From assembly GCA_033763635.1 (NCBI GenBank), contig JANRKG010000467.1, forward strand, positions 1 to 19,904: a stretch of 19,904 nt of DNA. The letters run 5' to 3'. A program made the translations under genes and the position numbers. Shown one piece after another: positions 14,041 through 19,904 of the stretch. The DNA is from JANRKG01 sp033763635 (GTDB lineage: Bacteria; Cyanobacteriota; Cyanobacteriia; GCF-001939115). How positions within the stretch are numbered: position 1 is the stretch's first letter; every line of letters begins with the position of its first letter. The notes under the pieces are model-generated. The model was not told the DNA's origin. It did not search any database and saw only the letters and a list, made by a program, of their open reading frames with translations.

Positions 14041-15099
14041 CTAACCCTCTTTTTGTTGATTGGTATTTGCTGGGTTCGCATCATCGCCAAACTTGACGAC
14101 CACCATGAAGACTTTGCCGAAAGATTCTTTGGGAAAAGAGTAGCGAGAGGCAATTTCCAGGGCTGTTTTATCGAGTGTCTCGTTATTAGAGGGCTGGATT
14201 AGTTCAGGATAATTGACTTTACCCTCGGCATCGACCCAAACAGCAACGATCGCATTTCCCTTCAAGTTTTGCGGATTTTCTGTGGGCGCTAACCCGATTG
14301 TCTCTAACCCAGTCAACTGAATATTGTGTTTTGAGATCCAGGTTCCCAGGTTCGCCGTTGCCTGGGCTTGTTGGGTAGTATTTCCCAGAGAATCCCCTTC
14401 CGAGTTTGGAGGATTCGAGGTGTTTGCATTCCCTCCTCGTCGAGCGGCCCGTTTCTGTTGCTGTAATTGGCGGAGTTGTTCGATCGCAGTCTGGGAGATC
14501 CTTTCAGGGCGGGTGCGAGAAATGGGAGGGGTTTCTTGAGTCTCAGGGTCTTCTTCATTCCCAACCCGTCCAAATCGCACGGTTTCTGCCACCTTAAAGT
14601 CCCGGTTGGCATCCTCTCCCGGAAATTTCTTAACCTCCCCCTTCTCCATCCCTGCCAATTTATCGGGTGGCGGATTCGTCCGGGGAGGCGTTTGGCGAAT
14701 GGGGGGCGTATTTCTTTGGGGCGGATAGCTCCAGTTCCAGGGCGTAACGGAGGGGGGCGTAAAAGGAATGTTGGAGGGTGGAGTGTACCCCGGAATTGCG
14801 TCGGGAGACCCCGGAATTGGGTTAGAAGACCCAGGTGGAAAGTAGGGAATTTGGGAGGAGAGGCTGCCGGGTTGTTGGGTAGGGGTCACAGGGATGGGGA
14901 GACGGCTCTGCTCTGCTGGCGTTAACTCAATCAGCTTGACGGTCCGCTGAGTTTCGGCTTGAGGCTCCTTTCCGGTAATCGCAGGTAAATTCACTCCGAC
15001 GATCCCATGAAGGGCAAGAGAGGAAACCCAGGCGATCGTAGAAGGTTGAAGCAGAATATTTGGAATCGCTTGAGTCAAGGAATTAGGAGCCATAGCCAT
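14041..15099 (-). CDS. TonB-like energy transducer (TonB C-terminal domain protein)
   Basis: 352 residues from the ATG at 15099. One hydrophobic segment (TIAWVSSLALHGIVGV, 21-36) would anchor it in the inner membrane. VKLIELTPAEQSRLPI (54-69) is a motif I associate with cyanobacterial TonB proteins. A long Pro/Asn/Gln-rich periplasmic spacer follows (about 67-250, many PP and NPP runs), with a Gln/Arg-rich helix at 205-221. The C-terminal domain (about 255-338, with NAIVAVWVDAEGKV and ALEIASRYSFP) matches TonB-type domains that contact outer-membrane receptors. No ExbB/ExbD is nearby. A longer frame begins at a GTG (15243) overlapping the cobI stop as GTGA; the added residues look unlike a TonB N terminus, so I prefer the ATG, though its ribosome-binding site is weak. 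Confidence 0.82.
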   Translation of the reverse strand: MAMAPNSLTQAIPNILLQPSTIAWVSSLALHGIVGVNLPAITGKEPQAETQRTVKLIELTPAEQSRLPIPVTPTQQPGSLSSQIPYFPPGSSNPIPGSPDAIPGYTPPSNIPFTPPSVTPWNWSYPPQRNTPPIRQTPPRTNPPPDKLAGMEKGEVKKFPGEDANRDFKVAETVRFGRVGNEEDPETQETPPISRTRPERISQTAIEQLRQLQQQKRAARRGGNANTSNPPNSEGDSLGNTTQQAQATANLGTWISKHNIQLTGLETIGLAPTENPQNLKGNAIVAVWVDAEGKVNYPELIQPSNNETLDKTALEIASRYSFPKESFGKVFMVVVKFGDDANPANTNQQKEG

Positions 15100-15142
15100 C
15101 TCGTGAACGCGATCGACAAAAAGTAGGGAACCCCTGGCTGTC

Positions 15143-15178
15143 AATGATACTAGCCTGTCTAATGATACTAGCGCTGAT
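15143..15178 (-). repeat. 18-bp-period tandem repeat between cobI and the TonB-like gene
   Basis: AATGATACTAGC is present at 15143-15154 and again at 15161-15172, an 18-base period, in the spacer upstream of the TonB-like ATG. Confidence 0.75.
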
Positions 15179-15239
15179 AGGCAGAGGTCAGAGAAGGAAC
15201 TGGAAGCTGAGACGGAGAGAACCAGGGAAAGTGCCGCAA

Positions 15240-15971
15240 TCACGCCTGAACTTTCACAATTAGCAAGGAAAAGTAACTCAGGGAGAGATTAGATTCATCT
15301 CTGATTCCGGCATAAATTTTCTGATCAGGAAAAGTGGCCCGCTCAACCACATAGCTGCGATCGAGTAACCCGTGTTCTGCCAAAATCTGCCACACCTGAG
15401 AATAGACCGACTTCACCTTCATCAGCACCACCACATCAGCCCAGGCAAGCACCGTCTTCAGTTCTTCCACCTGATACAGGGCTGGGAGAATGACCAGGCG
15501 CTGATCCCGAATCGTTAAAGGAATGCCCAGTTGAGCCACTGCCGCTAGCGGGGAACAGATACCGGGAACGGCCTGAATCCTGGCTTCTGGGTGGAAAGTC
15601 TGGATAGTTTGGGCCAAATAGGTAAAGGTGCTGTAAAAGCTAATGTCTCCTTCTGAGAGGAACGCGACATCTTGCCCCTCTTGTAAAAAGGGCCAAACCT
15701 CTTCGGCTGCTTGTTCCCATGCTTGCTGCAAGACCTGTTCATCTTGAACATAGGGAAAGTCCAGGGGTACTTGTTTTTGATGGGCCTGGAATCCATGCCC
15801 AGCGATCTGTTCGGCGATCCCCAACTTCCCCCCAAGCCCCGACGGAAACGCCACGATCGGCACCTGCTGAAGAATCCGCCACCCTTTGAGGGTAATCAGT
15901 TCCGCATCCCCTGGGCCAACTCCAATTCCGTATAGGGTTCCCTGTGGCAACTCCAACTCCAATCTGTTCAA
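15240..15971 (-). CDS. cobI: Precorrin-2 C20-methyltransferase
   Basis: SAM-dependent methyltransferase that makes precorrin-3A (or the cobalt form) on the way to cobalamin. 243 residues, standard for CobI/CbiL. Motifs of the tetrapyrrole methylase fold: GTLYGIGVGPGDAELITLKG (11-30), VAFLSEGDISFYSTF (102-116), VPGICSPLAAVAQLGIPL (135-152) and a later VVLMKVKSVYSQV segment. The only start giving full length is TTG at 15971; in-frame TTG codons at 15962, 15956 and 15950 are alternatives, the last preceded by GGAG. It is divergent from the hydrolase at 16024 across 52 bases. The stop overlaps a GTG of the frame that contains the TonB-like gene. Confidence 0.92.
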   Translation of the reverse strand: MNRLELELPQGTLYGIGVGPGDAELITLKGWRILQQVPIVAFPSGLGGKLGIAEQIAGHGFQAHQKQVPLDFPYVQDEQVLQQAWEQAAEEVWPFLQEGQDVAFLSEGDISFYSTFTYLAQTIQTFHPEARIQAVPGICSPLAAVAQLGIPLTIRDQRLVILPALYQVEELKTVLAWADVVVLMKVKSVYSQVWQILAEHGLLDRSYVVERATFPDQKIYAGIRDESNLSLSYFSLLIVKVQA

Positions 15972-15980
15972 AAATCAGTC

Positions 15981-16010
15981 ATTGTATTAAGTAGTGTATA
16001 CCTGATGCAA
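15981..16010 (-). promoter_or_regulatory. Candidate promoter of cobI
   Basis: On the minus strand TTGCAT (16010-16005) and TACAAT (15986-15981) are separated by 18 bases and match the -35 and -10 consensus at 4 and 5 of 6 positions. Transcription would then begin only a few bases before the TTG at 15971, giving a nearly leaderless message or favouring a downstream start. Confidence 0.35.
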
Positions 16011-16023
16011 TTGCAAGTTCGGT

Positions 16024-16725
16024 ATGGTCCTACCCACTGTCATTCTACCGGGCTACCTGGCTGGAGCCGAGGAGTACCTGGGTCTGCAAACCCACCTGGA
16101 ACAACGGGGAGTCCCCACCCTAACCGTTCCCCTGCGGAAGTGGGACTGGGTACCGACAATCGGCGGACGATCCATGATCCCCATTTTGCGGCCCCTCCAC
16201 GAAACGGTACAGCGAGCCTTACAGGAGTTTGGCTGCGATCGGATCAACCTGATCTGTCACTCGGCGGGTGGATGGGTTGCTCGAATTTATTTGGGAGAAA
16301 AGCCCTATCAAATTCATCAAGACAAACTTGGGGAAACAGGACTCTGGGATCGACGGGCACAGGTGGCCACCTTAGTGACGCTCGGTACACCGCATACCAG
16401 TCGAGAACGCTGGACCCTGCGGAATCTCAATTTTGTGAATGACCACTATCCCGGTGCCTTCTACCCGGAGATTCGCTATGTCTGCGTCGCAGGGAAAGCC
16501 GTGTTTGGGGCACGTCGTCCTGGTCAATGGCTTGCCTACAGCAGTTACGAGATCACCTGTGGTCAGGGAGCCTGTTGGGGAGATGGGATCACTCCGATCG
16601 TTTCGGCTCATCTAGAGGGAGCGGAAAACGTGACCCTGGAAGGCGTGCGCCATGCCCCTCGACCGGGATTTGTCTGGTACGGTTCTCCCGATATCGTAAA
16701 ACTCTGGATACCTTACTTAGCTTGA
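16024..16725 (+). CDS. Alpha/beta hydrolase, lipase/PGAP1-like
   Basis: 233-residue single-domain serine hydrolase. VILPGYLAGAEEYLGL (6-21) is the first strand with an oxyanion-type loop, LICHSAGGWVARIYLG (76-91) the nucleophile elbow with Ser80, WGDGITPIVSAHLEG (185-199) carries the likely acid Asp187, and VRHAPRPG (208-215) the likely His210. TLGTPHTSRERW (119-130) is typical of lipase and PGAP1-like esterases. The first elbow residue is Cys instead of the usual Gly. No signal peptide, so probably cytosolic or membrane-peripheral; substrate unknown, an ester or lipid being likely. The ATG at 16024 has no strong ribosome-binding site. The 3' end overlaps the convergent SRAP gene by 13 bases. 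Confidence 0.85.
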   Translation: MVLPTVILPGYLAGAEEYLGLQTHLEQRGVPTLTVPLRKWDWVPTIGGRSMIPILRPLHETVQRALQEFGCDRINLICHSAGGWVARIYLGEKPYQIHQDKLGETGLWDRRAQVATLVTLGTPHTSRERWTLRNLNFVNDHYPGAFYPEIRYVCVAGKAVFGARRPGQWLAYSSYEITCGQGACWGDGITPIVSAHLEGAENVTLEGVRHAPRPGFVWYGSPDIVKLWIPYLA

Positions 16726-17378
16726 GGAACAACACAGTCAAGGGTATCGTGAGCAGGACTATTCACGATCGCACTCACAGGATACCCAGCCATTTCCTCA
16801 GATGGATAGGGCTGAAAAAGGGATTCCAGAGATTTGGAGTCTTGAATTTGGGGATCGAGCCAGCGATCGTAATCTTCGGGATGGAGGATCACAGGCATGC
16901 GATCGTGAATCGGGGCCAGGAGAGCATTCGCCTGGGTGGTCAAGAGGGTGCAGGAGTCGATCGGTCCTCCTTCCCCTTCCCAGTGTTCCCACAATCCAGC
17001 AAAGGCAAAGGGCTGTCCTTTGTGTACTTGAAAGTAAAAGGGCTGTTTTTTCTTTTCCTGACGCTGCCATTCATAAAAGCCATCGGCGGGGATCAAACAG
17101 CGGCGGTAGCGAAAGGCTGATCGGAAGGAAGGTTTTTCGGCAACGGTTTCCGATCGGGCGTTGATCAGTTTATTCCCGATCTTCACATCCTTGGACCAGG
17201 ACGGAATGAGACCCCACCGCAGTAGCTGCCATTGGCGGGTTCCCTGACTCTGTTGGATCACTGCAACCCCCTGAGTTGGGGCAATGTTGTACCTTGGAAT
17301 GTGAAGGGGCACTTCTGGCAGGTGAAATGCTTCAGCCAGGACATCGGCTGATTGGCTGAGGGTATATCGTCCACACAT
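16713..17378 (-). CDS. yedK: SRAP/YedK (HMCES-like) abasic-site processing protein
   Basis: 221 residues. Begins MCGRYTLSQ: after Met removal the catalytic Cys2 is exposed, as in E. coli YedK and human HMCES, which form a thiazolidine crosslink with abasic sites in single-stranded DNA. The other conserved residues are present: Asn73 in INARSETV (72-79), Glu103 in GFYEWQ (100-105) and His158 in PIHDRMPVIL (156-165). RRCLIPADGFYEW and the WGLIPSW block (55-61) are family hallmarks. The start at 17378 is fixed by the need for Cys2; an upstream frame to 17426 would bury it. AGGA lies close before the ATG. It overlaps the hydrolase 3' end and is divergent from the caspase-like gene across 104 bases. 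Confidence 0.95.
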   Translation of the reverse strand: MCGRYTLSQSADVLAEAFHLPEVPLHIPRYNIAPTQGVAVIQQSQGTRQWQLLRWGLIPSWSKDVKIGNKLINARSETVAEKPSFRSAFRYRRCLIPADGFYEWQRQEKKKQPFYFQVHKGQPFAFAGLWEHWEGEGGPIDSCTLLTTQANALLAPIHDRMPVILHPEDYDRWLDPQIQDSKSLESLFQPYPSEEMAGYPVSAIVNSPAHDTLDCVVPQAK

Positions 17379-17482
17379 GATTCCTGGCTTCCTTGCTTCT
17401 GAATGGCTGGCCCTTGTTCGTGTCAAAACTGGTCCACTAAAAATTGTCCGAGCCTCTCCACCTCTTCTAACACATCAAGCCT

Positions 17483-18760
17483 ATGGGACTGCTTACCTCG
17501 ATCGTCTGGGGTTTTCAGACGGCCTACCACCTCACCCTAAATCCAGTAACGGACCTTCTGCCAACCCCCTTTTTCCCGGTCATCCATCCCGGAATGGGGG
17601 TTCAACTGGCACAAACGCTCCGAACTCCGCAAACCTGCCAGAGTCCACAAGCCCAAAAGTTTCTGGTGTTTGGTGGAGGAGGTGCCCCTTCCTATAACGA
17701 AATTGCCTTAGAAAAAAATGTGTTGTATTTCCAGCGGACCCTCCGAACCCTGGGATACGATCCCGCCAAAGCCGCTTATTTCTTTGCCAATGGCACCAAC
17801 GGACAGGCCACCATTCGCTATCTCGATCCCCAGGGACGACAACGCTTTAAAGTTCCCCAGATTCCCAACCTGATTGGAGCCTCTACCCCGACAAACTTAC
17901 AACGATCTCTCCAAACAATGGGTCGGCAAAGTTCCGGGAAGGACTCCCTCTTCTTCTACTTCACAGGTCACGGCATCAAAAACAAGCAGGACGACAACAA
18001 CAATGCGATCATGCTCTGGCGGGATCAACCTGTGACCGTACAGCAGTTTACCCAGTTGCTCGATCGCCTTCCCCAGGAAACAAGTGTGGTGACGGTGATG
18101 GTCCAGTGTTACTCTGGGTCGTTTGCCAATCTGATTTACCAGAAGGGAGATCCCGATCGCGCCATCGCCCTTCAAAATCGCTGTGGATTCTTTGCTACCG
18201 TTAAAACCCTGCCCTCCGTCGGTTGTACCCCTGCCGTCAATGAAGCAGACTACCGGGATTACAGTTCCAGCTTCTTTGCAGGGTTGAGTGGGCGATCGCG
18301 CATTGGTCAGATCGTGCCCTCAGCGGATTACAACCAGGATGGGCGAGTCTCCTATGGGGAGGCTCATGCCTTTGCCAAGGTGGACGGGAAAACCACGGAC
18401 CTCCCTATCTCTACCTCAGAAGCCTGGTTGCAGCGGCAGATGGCAGAACGGGAGCAGGATGGGTTGTTGAATCAGTCGATCGCCCAAATTCTGAGAACGG
18501 CCCGTCCCGAACAACGGTACGTCGTGAATAGCCTGGTCCAACAATTTAGCTTTAATCCGGAACTTCCCTTTGGGCGAAATATGCGCCAACTGAGCCAAAG
18601 TCGCTATGCCAGGGATGAACAACAGGCTTACTTAATTCGTTTAAGAACGGAATTGTTAAATATTGCACTGGAACGGCAAGTAAGAGGGTCCGGAAGCGTT
18701 CAAAATATTGCTACCCTCGATCGCCTTCTAAGTTGTGAAGGGGGGTCTTGGGGAAGATAG
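17483..18760 (+). CDS. Caspase/legumain-fold (clan CD) cysteine peptidase-like protein with an EF-hand loop
   Basis: 425 residues. SLFFYFTGHGI (155-165) carries the catalytic His163 of the GHG motif after a hydrophobic strand, and VVTVMVQCYSGSFANLIY (202-219) carries Cys209 in the QCYSG motif after the next strand: the His-Cys dyad layout of clan CD peptidases (C13/C14-like). KFLVFGGGGAPSYNE (59-73) is the expected first strand and loop. DYNQDGRVSYGE (282-293) is a complete 12-residue EF-hand loop, with oxygen ligands at positions 1, 3, 5, 9 and 12 and Gly at 6, suggesting calcium binding. The C-terminal third is helical and charged. The N terminus is mildly hydrophobic but not a clear signal peptide. 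Start ATG 17483; weak ribosome-binding site. Substrate unknown. Confidence 0.85.
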   Translation: MGLLTSIVWGFQTAYHLTLNPVTDLLPTPFFPVIHPGMGVQLAQTLRTPQTCQSPQAQKFLVFGGGGAPSYNEIALEKNVLYFQRTLRTLGYDPAKAAYFFANGTNGQATIRYLDPQGRQRFKVPQIPNLIGASTPTNLQRSLQTMGRQSSGKDSLFFYFTGHGIKNKQDDNNNAIMLWRDQPVTVQQFTQLLDRLPQETSVVTVMVQCYSGSFANLIYQKGDPDRAIALQNRCGFFATVKTLPSVGCTPAVNEADYRDYSSSFFAGLSGRSRIGQIVPSADYNQDGRVSYGEAHAFAKVDGKTTDLPISTSEAWLQRQMAEREQDGLLNQSIAQILRTARPEQRYVVNSLVQQFSFNPELPFGRNMRQLSQSRYARDEQQAYLIRLRTELLNIALERQVRGSGSVQNIATLDRLLSCEGGSWGR

Positions 18761-18835
18761 GGATTGCGACCTTAGGGCAACCTCTAGGGGCAATGGCTGC
18801 ATTACACTTTTAGTAGAACACTCTGGGATCAACTC

Positions 18836-19904
18836 ATGCAAACGCGCAGGATTCTAAATTGGTGGCAGGAGCTAAACCTTCCAACCCGCTTATTGCTGAT
18901 TGCATTGGCAGGGCCACTGATGGTACTGAATGCCTTTGCCTTTGCCTCGATCTTTGAGTATTTTCATTCGCTCATTGCGATTCTGGTTGGGGCTTCCTTA
19001 CTGGCCTTTCTTCTGAACTATCCCGTGAGTTGGCTGGAGCGTCATGGGGCGAAACGGGATCAGATTGCGATTCTAGTGTTTTTGCTGGCCCTCTCAATTC
19101 TGTTGGCTTTGGGGATTACCCTGGTGCCGATCGCCCTCACCCAGGCGCAGCAATTGGTGGCCCGTATTCCTGAATTGATCGAGTCGGGGCGGCGACAACT
19201 CGTTACCTTGAACATTCAGGTTGAGAGTGCAGGGTTGCCGATTAATTTAGATGCCCTGGTCTCCCAAATTAACGATCGTCTCAAGGGACAATTACAGGCG
19301 ATCGCGGGTCAGGCGCTTAACTTGGCGGTTGTCACCCTGACGAGCCTGTTTGATTTTCTGCTGACGATGGTGCTGACGTTTTACCTGTTGCAGCATGGGG
19401 ATAGCATCTGGTCCAGCCTGATTGATTGGCTCCCCTCCAAAATCCGGGAACCCTTCTCCCAAACCCTTCGCCTCAGCTTTCAAAACTTCTTTATTGGGCA
19501 GATCGTCAGTGCGACCTCCATGGGTTCCGTGCTGATTCTCGTCTTTCTATGGCTGAAAGTACCCTTTGGATTGTTGTTTGGCCTGACGATCGGCGTGATG
19601 GCCCTGGTGCCCTACGGGGGAACGGTGGGGATTATCTCTGTCACCCTGCTGGTTTCTCTTCAAAATGGCCTACTGGGGCTTCAGGTGCTTGGGGCATCGG
19701 TTCTCGTCCAGCAAATTTTAGAAACGTTAATCGCTCCCCGTGTTTTGGGAAATATTACAGGCTTAAATCCGACCTGGGTTTTAATTGCGGTTTTAACGGG
19801 GGCCAGGGTTGCAGGTTTGCTGGGTGTGGTGGTTGCGGTTCCCACTGCGGTTGTGATCAAGACCGCATTGATGGCAGTCCGATCGTCCTCCCGGAGCAAT
19901 CACC
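18836..19904 (+). CDS. AI-2E/PerM family (UPF0118) membrane transporter, 3'-truncated
   Basis: The frame opens at ATG 18836 (MQTRRILNWWQELNLPTRLL) and runs without a stop to the last base, about 356 residues; the C terminus is missing. Paired hydrophobic segments at the N terminus (LLLIALAGPLMVLNAFAFA, then LIAILVGASLLAFLLNYPVSWL) precede a soluble loop of about 65 residues (ARIPELIESGRRQLVTLNIQ onward). Further spans follow, with VPYGGTVGIIS and a C-terminal TWVLIAVLTGARVAGLLGVVV block, the order typical of AI-2E/PerM exporters. The family moves small molecules such as AI-2, Na+/H+ or others; the substrate cannot be told here. It lies 75 bases after the caspase-like gene on the same strand. 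Confidence 0.9.
   Translation, partial: MQTRRILNWWQELNLPTRLLLIALAGPLMVLNAFAFASIFEYFHSLIAILVGASLLAFLLNYPVSWLERHGAKRDQIAILVFLLALSILLALGITLVPIALTQAQQLVARIPELIESGRRQLVTLNIQVESAGLPINLDALVSQINDRLKGQLQAIAGQALNLAVVTLTSLFDFLLTMVLTFYLLQHGDSIWSSLIDWLPSKIREPFSQTLRLSFQNFFIGQIVSATSMGSVLILVFLWLKVPFGLLFGLTIGVMALVPYGGTVGIISVTLLVSLQNGLLGLQVLGASVLVQQILETLIAPRVLGNITGLNPTWVLIAVLTGARVAGLLGVVVAVPTAVVIKTALMAVRSSSRSNH

Noticed and set aside
14467..14925. 152-residue open frame on the plus strand
   Set aside because: It is antisense to the proline-rich spacer of the TonB-like gene; GC-rich proline codons produce long open frames on the other strand. No motif or ribosome-binding site.
15972..16023. Cobalamin riboswitch in front of cobI
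   Set aside because: The divergent gap is only 52 bases and shows no B12-box-like segment.
16527..17120. 197-residue open frame on the plus strand across the hydrolase and SRAP genes
   Set aside because: It overlaps two well-supported genes and has low-complexity, motif-free sequence.

Overview
The window looks like a chromosomal segment of a cyanobacterium, probably filamentous. The palindrome GCGATCGC (HIP1) occurs at least five times and CGATCG hexamers are scattered through the genes. The gene families also fit: a TonB-like protein with the motif ELTPAEQSRLP, a short EF-Ts, an S2 protein with an acidic tail, and a cobalamin-pathway CobI. The genus cannot be read from the sequence. Most of the window is housekeeping genome with small accessory islands.

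Layout. 1-2214 (+): the 3' part of a WecA/TagO-type lipid-carrier sugar-phosphate transferase, then cinA. 2352-2489 (+): an unlisted 45-residue protein whose stop codon lies inside a perfect hairpin. 2642-3112 (+): aroQ. 3113-3366: a nested hairpin repeat. 3367-4128 (-): a probable GT-A glycosyltransferase, followed by a repeat-rich AT tract at 4129-4495. 4496-6085 (+): a small hydrophilic protein and folC. 6082-9106 (-): a sugar cluster of galE, a family 2 glycosyltransferase and a GT11 fucosyltransferase-like gene, whose stop overlaps the folC stop. 9384-9605 (-): a small hypothetical protein. 9762-11223 (+): gloB and purN. 11289-12830 (-): rpsB-tsf, ending at a strong intrinsic terminator and preceded by a structured leader. 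12960-13904 (-): a second family 2 glycosyltransferase. 14041-15971 (-): cobI and a TonB-like protein. 16024-16725 (+): an alpha/beta hydrolase, convergent with and overlapping a SRAP (YedK/HMCES) gene at 16713-17378 (-). 17483-18760 (+): a caspase-like protease with an EF-hand loop. 18836-19904 (+): an AI-2E/PerM-family membrane protein cut by the window end.

How the genes fit together. WecA-like, galE and four glycosyltransferases form a surface-glycan theme: galE supplies UDP-galactose and the WecA-like enzyme starts lipid-linked chains. folC and purN belong to one-carbon and purine metabolism, aroQ to aromatic amino acid synthesis, gloB to methylglyoxal detoxification. rpsB and tsf make a ribosomal protein and its classical partner elongation factor.

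Most interesting points: (i) a caspase/legumain-fold protein with His-Cys dyad motifs and one textbook EF-hand calcium loop; (ii) an rpsB leader in which one strand of a hairpin is also complementary to the bases around the Shine-Dalgarno sequence, suggesting a two-state switch; (iii) the 45-residue protein with a stop-codon hairpin and a duplicated right arm; (iv) a degenerate 14-bp tandem array; (v) several short (12-18 bp) tandem duplications, some in frame inside genes.
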